This document shows, in pieces, positions 1 to 6,012 of a stretch of DNA of 8,877 nucleotides (position 1 is the first letter of the stretch; each line of letters opens with the position of its first letter). Both the position numbers and the translations under genes were made by a program. The notes beneath the pieces are model-generated. The model was given only the letters and a program-made list of their open reading frames with translations, ran no database searches and had not been told where the DNA came from. Source of the DNA: Alcanivorax sp. (GTDB lineage: Bacteria > Pseudomonadota > Gammaproteobacteria > Pseudomonadales > Alcanivoracaceae); the NCBI GenBank assembly GCA_007135015.1, contig SLJS01000028.1, positions 1-8,877 of the forward strand, read 5' to 3'.

Positions 1-122
1 CCCCTCTCCCCTGGTGGGAGAGGGACAGGGAGAGGGGGGAGGAAGTACGGGAAAGCATAGAGCAGTGCGGCTTCCGTAGCTTTCCCCCTCTCCCCAACCC
101 CTCTCCCACCAGGGGAGAGGGG
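1..122. repeat. Pair of inverted, internally palindromic repeats (REP/BIME-like)
   Basis: Positions 1-24 and 99-122 are exact reverse complements of each other. Each arm is itself a hairpin: CCCTCTCCC (2-10) pairs with GGGAGAGGG (16-24) around CTGGT, and CCCTCTCCC (99-107) pairs with GGGAGAGGG (113-121) around ACCAG. The similarity continues imperfectly inward, with GGGAGAGGGGGG near 28-39 facing CCCCCTCTCCCC near 84-95. The pair can therefore fold as two small hairpins or as one long cruciform. This arrangement is typical of extragenic palindromic repeats of Proteobacteria. It lies beyond the terminators of the phosphodiesterase gene and touches the window edge, so more copies could lie to the left. 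No transposase is visible. Confidence 0.8.
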
Positions 123-196
123 CTATTACGACAGCCTCCCCGGGTAATTCCACCGGTGTCCGCTGTCCCGCGAGGGACCATTGCAGTCCGGGCACC

Positions 197-223
197 AAAA
201 AAAGCACCACCTCCCGGTGGTGC
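197..223 (-). terminator. Second intrinsic terminator downstream of the phosphodiesterase gene
   Basis: Read leftward, a perfect 8-bp stem GCACCACC / GGTGGTGC (204-211 with 216-223) closes a 4-base loop and is followed by seven T residues (197-203). This is a textbook rho-independent terminator on the minus strand. It lies about 100 bp beyond the phosphodiesterase stop codon and backs up the terminator at 286-311. Confidence 0.85.
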
Positions 224-285
224 ATGATTCAGGCAGAAAATCCCCCAGCGTTACCGAAGGATTAGGGAGCCGGCTGTCCAGCACG

Positions 286-311
286 AAAAAGGGCCCCCGA
301 AGGAGCCCTTT
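286..311 (-). terminator. First intrinsic terminator of the phosphodiesterase gene
   Basis: On the minus strand AAAGGGCTCC (311-302) pairs with GGGGCCCTTT (297-288), with one G-U pair, around a stable UUCG tetraloop, and runs into a five-T tract. It starts 14 bp after the TAG stop of the gene at 326-1630. Stem, loop and T tract all fit a rho-independent terminator. Confidence 0.85.
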
Positions 312-325
312 GACGCTAGCCGGCG

Positions 326-1630
326 CTAGTACTGGAATGCGCCCATTACCGGGAAGTGGTCGGACAGGTCCCACCAGTTCCACAGGTCATCCGAAGTGGA
401 GCGCGGCACACGCACGTCGTTGATCGAGGCCACTGGCTGGCGGTGATCGTTCGCGTAAAGGACGTAATCGAGATACTGGACCTTTCCGCTTCCGATATTG
501 CTGTTCACGCTGCCATCATAGGTGGCGCTGTGGCCGGTGTTCAGCGGTTCGCTGGCGTTGAAGTTCTCCAGCATCAAGGCATGGTCCTCGGGGAACTTGA
601 ACTTGTTGACGTTCATGTCGCCACCGAAAAGCACCGCTTCCCAGGACGGGATGCCCCTGGCGTCGACGAGATCGCGGATCTGGCCGAACTGCTCCTGACG
701 GTCCTCGCGGGCGCTGTCCGTATCGAACGAAGCCGCGTGGGTGTTGGCCATGTGATAGGCCTGACCGTCCTTGATGATCTCGGCATAGATCACGCCCTTG
801 GTGGCGAAGCAGTCGGTGCCGGAGCAGGAGGTGAACACGAAGTCATCCATGGCAACGATCGGGTACCGGCTGGCGATGAACACGCCGCTGTCGAACAGAT
901 CCAGGTTCCAGTAGTTCACCGCACCGGGAATATAGGTCTGGTAGGGGTATTCCTCGGCGAGTTCCAGCATCAGTTCGTCGCGAAGACCGGAGAAGGCTTC
1001 CTGGATCAGCAGTGCGTCATAGCCCTTCATGTGATCCGGAATCTCGGCCATCCGCTCGCTGCGCTTGCTGGCATTCACCCACAGATCCTCGATGTTGTAG
1101 GTCACCACCTTGAGGGCGTCTTCACCGGAGAGTTCTTCCGGCTGGGTCACGTTGTTGGTGGTGTAACGGAAGTCCGCATAGGTGAGCGTGGAGTGCGGCT
1201 TGAAGCCCACGGTGGAATCGCGGCCGTCATAGACGGAATCGAAACGGCGAATCTCCCAGCCGTTGAACCAGTCGGCATTGAAATCGTCGCCCCGGGCGGA
1301 ATGCCAGATACGGCTGCCCGTCCAGGTGCCCTGCATGGCCTGCTGCAGCGTCACCGTGGAGTTGTTGCTGGTGATGTAGGTGTAGAAGTAATACCAGTTG
1401 TTGCGCTTGACACCCCAGTAGCGGTTGAAGCTGAGCACTTTTTCGGTGGCATAGGGCTCGATCTCGGTGGTGTGCTGCTCCCACTCGCTGCCCTCGGTCA
1501 GGCCGCCCCAGTGGGCCACGGAGACCGTCACCGTCTCGGGCGTGCTGTTGGTGTAGTAGATGCTGCTGGCGCTGGCCATGCCGGCCATGGACACCAGGAT
1601 CAGGGCAAGTATCAGACGAAATGAGTGCAT
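326..1630 (-). CDS. Secreted sphingomyelinase C / phospholipase C-like phosphodiesterase (EEP fold)
   Basis: 434 residues. The protein opens with a signal peptide (basic-hydrophobic residues 1-20, cleavage likely after MASA at about 22), so it should be exported. Residues about 22-165 form an N-terminal region rich in Trp, Tyr, Thr and Ser, which I cannot name. Residues about 172-434 are an endonuclease/exonuclease/phosphatase domain with the whole metal and acid-base set: N179 (TYN), E211 (LIQEAF), H298 (NTHAA), D338 and N340 (GGDMNVN), D424 and H425 (SDHFPV). The wording around EYPYQT, GGDMNVN, TGHSATYDG and YLDYV is that of bacterial sphingomyelinase C, a Mg-dependent enzyme releasing phosphocholine from sphingomyelin. 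A close Cys pair (C269, C274) may form a disulfide. The ATG is preceded by GGGGAGA at good spacing. The gene stands alone, with about 290 bp upstream and two terminators behind it. Activity on other phospholipids, or nuclease activity, is possible. The fold is certain and the substrate is inferred. Confidence 0.88.
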   Translation of the reverse strand: MHSFRLILALILVSMAGMASASSIYYTNSTPETVTVSVAHWGGLTEGSEWEQHTTEIEPYATEKVLSFNRYWGVKRNNWYYFYTYITSNNSTVTLQQAMQGTWTGSRIWHSARGDDFNADWFNGWEIRRFDSVYDGRDSTVGFKPHSTLTYADFRYTTNNVTQPEELSGEDALKVVTYNIEDLWVNASKRSERMAEIPDHMKGYDALLIQEAFSGLRDELMLELAEEYPYQTYIPGAVNYWNLDLFDSGVFIASRYPIVAMDDFVFTSCSGTDCFATKGVIYAEIIKDGQAYHMANTHAASFDTDSAREDRQEQFGQIRDLVDARGIPSWEAVLFGGDMNVNKFKFPEDHALMLENFNASEPLNTGHSATYDGSVNSNIGSGKVQYLDYVLYANDHRQPVASINDVRVPRSTSDDLWNWWDLSDHFPVMGAFQY

Positions 1631-1917
1631 GATGGTTCTCCCCGCGTTTTTCTTGTAGCGACTGCGCGAATGCTGCTTCGGGCGCGTCGCCGGTTCTTGT
1701 CTCCGGCTTCACCGACCGGATGCTTTACAGGGAATGATTCTCCCTGGATGCAACCGGTCGCCACAGGACACAGGAGGTCACTGTTGCGGCCTTTTCGGTC
1801 AGGCGATGAACGGTCTGATACGTTCTGCTTACCCCGGGCCGATACGCCCCATACACGGGTACCAGAAAAACCAGCAGAGCTCTGAGCCGGCGTACCCGGC
1901 GAGCAGGGAGCCCCGGA
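1631..1917. other. Intergenic region between the C69 amidohydrolase and phosphodiesterase genes
   Basis: This 287-bp stretch has no open frame that I can support; the overlapping frames are shadows with arbitrary composition. It should hold the 3' end of the four-gene transcript and the promoter of the phosphodiesterase gene. I see only a weak terminator candidate at 1866-1890 and the Shine-Dalgarno sequence just before 1630. I do not see a convincing sigma-70 -35/-10 pair or a clear operator. Confidence 0.5.
1866..1890 (-). terminator. Possible weak terminator after the C69 gene
   Basis: Read leftward, CCGGC (1890-1886) can pair with GCTGG (1875-1871) with one G-U pair, around a segment containing the self-complementary CAGAGCTCTG. 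Five T residues follow (1870-1866). It lies about 27 bp after the C69 stop codon, where a terminator would be expected. The stem is short and has internal mismatches, so this is tentative. Confidence 0.4.
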
Positions 1918-3126
1918 TCAGGAACGGTCAACGGGCGGCAGGCGGTCTCCGGCTTCCGCCGTCGCCCGTTGCCTTGCCCAGAGGCTTGCAAGCCAGCGCG
2001 GGCGAGTCTCCCGGGACGGGTTCGCCTGAAATTCCGCCAGCCACCGGTCCAGCCACTGGTCCGCCCGGTGCCAGTGTTCCTGCCAGGGCTCTGGGTGCGC
2101 GAAGGCGGCCTCTTCAAGCCCGTTACGCTGCCGGGTCAGCGCCTCCGTTCCGGAAAGGTCACGCAATAGCAGCCGGTGCAAGGCCTCGAAACGCCACCAC
2201 AGACTCTCTCCATCATCGTGGCCCCCGGGTGAACCGGCTGGCGGCGCCACTCCGAAGGGAAGGGGGCGGAACAGGGCCAGGCAGGGCGCCGCACACCCGG
2301 TACTCCAGTGGTCGGCGCCTTCCGGACGAAGCTCCGAAATCCAGGACGAGACGGTCTGGCTGCCCGCCAGGTACCCGCCATAGTGCATGCAGGGCGCGTC
2401 CATGGCCCCGTTGAGCCGGCTGTACCGGGGCTGCTCCCGCCCCGGCCCGTGGTCACGCAGCACCCAGGCCAGATCCGCGGGAGAATGCGCCAGCCGGGCC
2501 AGCGCTTCCACCCGGGCGCGCCGCCTGCGGCAGTGCGCCACCGCCGAACGCAGCCCGTCGGCCCGCGGGCGCAGCGCCGGCAGCGTCAGCCCGTTGGAGA
2601 TGGCGCGCACCCCCTCCGTTACCCGCTCCAGGGCGGTTTCCCGGCCGGCGGTTTCCAGCACCAGCGCGCCACGGTGATCGGCCAGCAGAAAGCTGTTGTG
2701 GTACTGAAAACCGGGATGATCATAGCCGGCGCGGCCGCCCTGGCCGTGGCGGATGATCAGCACGCGGATCACCTCGGCGGCTTCCTCGGCGGTGGCACCG
2801 CGCTCCAGCGCCAGGCGCACCAGATCCATGCCGGTCAGACCATCGGGTTCATGGGGCTGATCGGTGAAGACCGCTTCATTGCCCACCACCACACCATGCT
2901 CATTGGTCCCCATCTCCGCGCCCCACATCCAGAAGGGGCGGGAAAGCATCACCGCGTGCGTACGCCGCGCCTGCGCAATGGAATTCCAGGTGCAGCGCAG
3001 CATCGTGCCTGGCGCGTATTCCGCCGCGGGCCGGAACTCGAGCCGCTGGGCTTCGTTGGGGTCGCGATCACTGTTCTTCGCGAATAGCACCCGCCCCGGG
3101 CGCACCACCACCACGGAATCACACAA
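1918..3126 (-). CDS. C69-family (secernin-like) N-terminal nucleophile peptidase/amidohydrolase
   Basis: 402 residues from a TTG start. The protein begins Met-Cys-Asp-Ser; once Met is removed, Cys2 is the N-terminal nucleophile, as in peptidase family C69/U34 (dipeptidases and secernins). Other family marks are KNSDRDPNE (17-25), MGTNEHGVVVGNEAVFT (72-88) and the YHNSFLLAD segment near 142-150. Length matches secernins (about 400). There is no signal peptide, so a cytoplasmic place is expected. The start is set by three facts: homologues begin MCD, a TGGAGG box lies 6 bp upstream, and longer versions of this frame only run antiparallel-style through the upstream oxidase in a different frame. 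The gene overlaps the monoamine oxidase stop by 8 bp (TTGTGTGA), so translation is probably coupled. Substrate is unknown: many relatives cut dipeptides or other small amides. Working on a metabolite shared with the oxidase is an inference from position. Confidence 0.85.
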   Translation of the reverse strand: MCDSVVVVRPGRVLFAKNSDRDPNEAQRLEFRPAAEYAPGTMLRCTWNSIAQARRTHAVMLSRPFWMWGAEMGTNEHGVVVGNEAVFTDQPHEPDGLTGMDLVRLALERGATAEEAAEVIRVLIIRHGQGGRAGYDHPGFQYHNSFLLADHRGALVLETAGRETALERVTEGVRAISNGLTLPALRPRADGLRSAVAHCRRRRARVEALARLAHSPADLAWVLRDHGPGREQPRYSRLNGAMDAPCMHYGGYLAGSQTVSSWISELRPEGADHWSTGCAAPCLALFRPLPFGVAPPAGSPGGHDDGESLWWRFEALHRLLLRDLSGTEALTRQRNGLEEAAFAHPEPWQEHWHRADQWLDRWLAEFQANPSRETRPRWLASLWARQRATAEAGDRLPPVDRS

Positions 3127-4486
3127 GGGAAGCCTCCACTTCCTCCGCCGCGCGATGGCCGGAACGCACCGCTCCCTCCAGATAGCCGGTATAGCGAGTG
3201 GCGGTCTCGGTGCCCGCCCAGTACACATGGCCGTGAGGGGCCCGCGCACTGTCTCCCACACTGCTGACGATTCCCGGGCGGGCGACGCCGGCGTAGCAGC
3301 CCCGGGACCAGGCCTCGTCGCGCCAGACATGGTCGATGTAGCGTTGCGGCTGGAGGGCCTGCTGGCCGAAGAACCGGCCGAATGCCTCCAGCACCGCCTC
3401 GCGGCGCGAGGCCTCGTCGGCATCCGCCCACTCCGCCGCGTCCCTGCCTTCGAAAAAGCCCATCAGCACGCCCCGGTTTTCCCCCGGCGGCGTCACGTCA
3501 AAGCTCACATGCACGGGCGGCGTATCTCCGGCGGCAGAGCCGGACAGACCCTGGTCCCGCCAGAAAGGCCGGTCGTAGACCGCAAAGCACTTGATCACGT
3601 TTCCAGGAGGCAGGCCCTCGCACCAGTGCCGGCGCGCCTCGGGCATGGCCGGGCGAAACTCCACCTCCAGGGTCATCACGGGCGGCAGGGTGCACACCAC
3701 CCGGCGGCCTTCATGCACACTGTCATCTGTATGGACCCGCACGCCGGTTTCGCCTTGCTCGACCACCCGTGCGGGACAATCCAGCCGGAACGCCACGCCC
3801 TTGCCACGCAACCGCTCCGCCCAGGTTTCCGCCAGCCCCTGCATGCCCCGTTCCGCCCGGTCCTGCTGGGCGCCGTTTTCCGAGGAAGTCAGCTTCTCCA
3901 GGCCATCGCCGGCACGCAGATAGAACAGCCCGTGCAGCAGGCTGATGTCATCCGGATGAGCGGCGAACACTGCTTCCACCGCCATGGCGAAGATGTTGAA
4001 GGCGTGGCGGTCACGAAGATTGGCGCGCATCCAGTCGCCGAGCGTCCGCTGGTCCAGTTCCCGGGCGCCTTTTGCCTTCCAGGGCGCCTCCAACGGGACC
4101 CGGCGGGTCAGCCAGTGCAGACGCAGAAAGCCCCAGCCCAGATTGAGCAGGGTCCAGGGAGAAAGGGTCAGCGGCACCATGCCCCGATAGGCCCGGTTGC
4201 GGTTGCCCAGGCGCAGAATATGACAGCCCTGGACGTACATGGACCAGATGGATACATCCAGCCCGGAAGCCAGTGCGTACATTTCGTCATGGCCCGGTCC
4301 GATCCACTGTCCGCCGAAATCCAGCCAGAGCCCGTCCTCGAAATGATCCGTGCGCGCCCGGCCGCCCACCCGGTCCCGGGCTTCGAGCACCAGCACCCGG
4401 CGGCCGGCGTCGGCCAGGCGTTCCGCCGCCGCCAGCCCGGCAAAGCCGGCGCCCAGGACAATTACATCCGCGTCCATCGCATCCAT
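3119..4486 (-). CDS. Flavin monoamine oxidase (FAD-dependent amine oxidase, MAO-like)
   Basis: 455 residues from the second ATG (4486), chosen because GGGGGA lies about 8 bp before it; the ATG at 4504 has no ribosome site. The protein would oxidise a primary or secondary amine to an imine, passing electrons to oxygen through FAD. An N-terminal Rossmann motif GAGFAG (about residues 13-18) is followed by VLEARDRVGGRART, then GGQWIGP. The C-terminal half carries VIKCFAVYDRPFW with the conserved Lys (K299), SRGCYAG with Cys397 and Tyr398, and AGTETATRYTGYLEGA with Tyr435. In animal MAO the matching Cys holds FAD covalently and the two Tyr form the aromatic cage, so both functions may apply here. 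There is no signal peptide and no C-terminal membrane helix, so it is likely soluble. It follows the DUF454 gene by 48 bp and overlaps the C69 gene by 8 bp. The amine substrate cannot be read from sequence. Confidence 0.9.
   Translation of the reverse strand: MDAMDADVIVLGAGFAGLAAAERLADAGRRVLVLEARDRVGGRARTDHFEDGLWLDFGGQWIGPGHDEMYALASGLDVSIWSMYVQGCHILRLGNRNRAYRGMVPLTLSPWTLLNLGWGFLRLHWLTRRVPLEAPWKAKGARELDQRTLGDWMRANLRDRHAFNIFAMAVEAVFAAHPDDISLLHGLFYLRAGDGLEKLTSSENGAQQDRAERGMQGLAETWAERLRGKGVAFRLDCPARVVEQGETGVRVHTDDSVHEGRRVVCTLPPVMTLEVEFRPAMPEARRHWCEGLPPGNVIKCFAVYDRPFWRDQGLSGSAAGDTPPVHVSFDVTPPGENRGVLMGFFEGRDAAEWADADEASRREAVLEAFGRFFGQQALQPQRYIDHVWRDEAWSRGCYAGVARPGIVSSVGDSARAPHGHVYWAGTETATRYTGYLEGAVRSGHRAAEEVEASLV
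3133..3138 (-). promoter_or_regulatory. Shine-Dalgarno that fixes the TTG start of the C69 gene
   Basis: TGGAGG on the minus strand lies 6 bp before the TTG at 3126-3124, inside the last codons of the monoamine oxidase gene. No ATG or GTG closer to the Cys codon exists in this frame, so this box supports the non-standard start. Confidence 0.7.
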
Positions 4487-4534
4487 TAAGCTTCCCCCGA
4501 TCATGTTGGTGCGCAGCAGCCTTTCAACCTTCTG

Positions 4535-4909
4535 CTATGACTCCGGGCGAGTCCACAGCCAGGCCGCCACAAGGCACAGGAATACCGGCAGCGACCATTG
4601 CAGCCACAGGGGCACGGGCGCCACCAGGATGGTAACGATGCTCACCAGCATCAGCGCGGTGGCGATCCACTTCGCCCGCCGCGGCACCGCCCTGCTCTCG
4701 CGCCAGCGGCGGATCAGTGGGCCGTACTCGGGATGGTCCAGAAGACGCTGTTCCAGCTCCGGCCAGCCGTGGCTGCCCGCCCAGGCGGCGAGCAGCAGAA
4801 AGGGCGTGGTGGGCAGGCCGGGAATGACCACCCCGGCACTGCCCAGAGCAAGCGCCAGCCCCGCCAGACTCCGCCAGAGAAAGCGCCGGATCATCGCCTC
4901 GAAAACCAT
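4535..4909 (-). CDS. YbaN/DUF454 family inner-membrane protein
   Basis: 124 residues, the usual size of the family. The mark is GLPTTPFLLLAAWAGSHGWP (31-50), followed by a short amphipathic stretch with LLDHPEYGPLIRRWRE and a basic RRAK turn, as in Escherichia coli YbaN. Hydrophobic segments lie at about 12-45 (probably one or two helices with a Gly/Pro break) and 80-119 (two helices). The protein should sit in the cytoplasmic membrane; its molecular role is not known for the family. The start codon lies only 4 bp after the stop of the upstream exported-protein gene and has no strong ribosome site, which suggests translational re-initiation. An inner ATG at residue 6 with GAGG just before it is an alternative start. 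The monoamine oxidase gene follows after 48 bp, so the three are likely co-transcribed. Confidence 0.88.
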   Translation of the reverse strand: MVFEAMIRRFLWRSLAGLALALGSAGVVIPGLPTTPFLLLAAWAGSHGWPELEQRLLDHPEYGPLIRRWRESRAVPRRAKWIATALMLVSIVTILVAPVPLWLQWSLPVFLCLVAAWLWTRPES

Positions 4910-4913
4910 GCCA

Positions 4914-5804
4914 TCATTGTGATGCGATCCGCGCGGGGCCGGACTGATTCATGTCAACTTCTCCACGGGAGAGTTTGGGCAGCCCTTCCAGAAACACTCC
5001 GGGACATTCCTTCAACGCGCCGGGCAGCGCCGAAGCATCCAGCAACCAGCCGCCGTCCGGGTCGGAGACACTATGCTCCATCAGCACCCGGTAGAAACAG
5101 CCATCACCGACCAGGTCAAAGTGCTTGAACGTGGAAAGACGCAACGCCTTCGGCTGCCATTGTCCGGTTTCCGGTTCATGGCGCCAGGTCGCACGGCCGA
5201 TACAGGAGCCCGGGCGGCCGGGCACCGCCGTCATGGTCTCGATCCCGAACGCCATCAGTGCACGACGATGGTCCCGCGCCTGACGGGGCAAATGCCCCGC
5301 CGGCGCCACCAGTGCCTTGAGCAGATGCGCTGGCGTCAGCCCCAGTGTGACCTCCAGCACCCCGTCCCCGCCGGGCCCGCCGCCCAGGAAGCCCAGGGCG
5401 CAGCCCCGGCCGGTGGGCAGTTCCCGCAGGTCCTCGAGCTGCCCGCTGCCGGGCCGATGCACGCCCAGCACCAGGTTGGTAAGGGCGCTGCCCGGCCCCT
5501 GCTCTTCCTCCACCCGCAGCAACACATGATCGCCGTCACGGCCCAGCACTTCGTAGCCGACCCGGACAGGCCCCTGGCCATCTTCCGCGGGGCGTTCATG
5601 CATGCGCATGGCCCCGCGATGATGCACCGGCGCCTCGCTGTGGTCACGGCTGCAGGCTTCCAGGTCCAGACTGTCCGGAAACGGGGTTTCCAGGGATCCG
5701 AACAGGGGCTTCAGGCAGGCCGGATGCATGGACAGGACCGGTTCCGCCAGCCCCATCCGGGGCAGCAACAGCAGAACGGTCACCAGCACGCCGCGCCACG
5801 GCAT
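4914..5804 (-). CDS. Exported protein of unknown function with six cysteines
   Basis: 296 residues; I do not recognise a family. A signal peptide is clear: MPWRG, then a hydrophobic run VLVTVLLLLP, then a likely cut after GLA at 20, so the product is periplasmic or secreted. The mature part has six Cys (30, 51, 135, 201, 236, 267), an even number that would allow three disulfides. It has a Gly-rich patch near 139-148 (FLGGGPGGDG), several His in 55-69 and no further membrane segment. The start at 5804 is preferred over the ATG at 5819 because GGAGGA (5817-5812) sits 7 bp before it; the earlier ATG overlaps that box and would put charged residues ahead of the signal peptide. It is first in a leftward cluster and its stop lies 4 bp before the DUF454 gene. 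A palindromic site lies 23 bp upstream. Composition matches the neighbours, giving no sign of recent transfer. Confidence 0.75.
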   Translation of the reverse strand: MPWRGVLVTVLLLLPRMGLAEPVLSMHPACLKPLFGSLETPFPDSLDLEACSRDHSEAPVHHRGAMRMHERPAEDGQGPVRVGYEVLGRDGDHVLLRVEEEQGPGSALTNLVLGVHRPGSGQLEDLRELPTGRGCALGFLGGGPGGDGVLEVTLGLTPAHLLKALVAPAGHLPRQARDHRRALMAFGIETMTAVPGRPGSCIGRATWRHEPETGQWQPKALRLSTFKHFDLVGDGCFYRVLMEHSVSDPDGGWLLDASALPGALKECPGVFLEGLPKLSRGEVDMNQSGPARIASQ

Positions 5805-5827
5805 TGCCGCATCCTCCATGCAAACCT

Positions 5828-5842
5828 GTACAAAAATTGTAC
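5828..5842 (-). promoter_or_regulatory. Palindromic operator-like site with possible -10 box
   Basis: GTACAA-AAA-TTGTAC is a perfect 6+3+6 palindrome 23 bp upstream of the exported-protein start. Read leftward it contains TACAAT (5841-5836), a good sigma-70 -10 hexamer, which would give a short leader carrying the GGAGGA box. No matching TTGACA is seen at 16-18 bp (the bases there are close to GGTCAG), so a regulator may be needed or the -10 reading may be wrong. A second small palindrome CCGCA-C-TGCGG (5843-5853) abuts it. Such symmetry fits binding by a dimeric repressor or activator. The protein is unknown. Confidence 0.5.
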
Positions 5843-5963
5843 CGCACTGCGGCCGGCTCTGACCCGCCGGTTACCACGGGGTGACGAAAGGCACAGCCCG
5901 CGCCCCGCAAGGCGTCAGCCCGGGAATACGCCTGACAGCCCCCGTCCACGGCGCGAATTGCAT

Positions 5964-5971
5964 GGTAGACT
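5964..5971 (+). promoter_or_regulatory. Possible extended -10 promoter for the Hen1-like gene
   Basis: The bases GGTAGACT preceded by T give TGGTAGACT, an extended -10 (TGnTANNNT) about 42 bp before the TTG start. No good -35 is found at 16-18 bp, as expected for extended -10 promoters, which can do without. This rests on a short motif only. Confidence 0.35.
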
Positions 5972-6012
5972 CCCGCGCCCGCTTCCATACCGACACCACA
6001 GGGGGGCCGCAC

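Noticed and set aside
1..122. CRISPR array
   Set aside because: There are only two repeat copies, in inverted rather than direct orientation, with no regular spacers and no cas genes.
356..1624. Rightward 422-residue open frame opposite the phosphodiesterase gene
   Set aside because: The opposite strand encodes a complete EEP enzyme with signal peptide and all catalytic residues. The rightward product is repetitive in Val/Gly/His/Ile, as antisense frames of GC-rich genes are, and has no recognisable domain.
1725..2117. Leftward 130-residue open frame in and beside the 1631-1917 gap
   Set aside because: Most of it overlaps the C69 gene in another frame and it is Arg/Gly/Pro-rich with no ribosome site or motif.
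3127..3423. Extension of the C69 protein to the ATG at 3423
   Set aside because: It would place the catalytic Cys at residue 101 instead of the N-terminus and read through the oxidase gene out of frame as Arg-rich sequence.
2864..4489. Rightward 541-residue open frame opposite the monoamine oxidase gene
   Set aside because: It is an antisense shadow of a well-supported oxidase and its neighbour, with no motif and a biased Arg/Pro/His/Gln composition.
5881..6012. N-terminal extension of the Hen1-like protein to a GTG at 5881
   Set aside because: The added 44 residues have low complexity, no ribosome site precedes the GTG, and a strong AGGGGGG box lies just before the TTG at 6013. The extension also covers the likely promoter.
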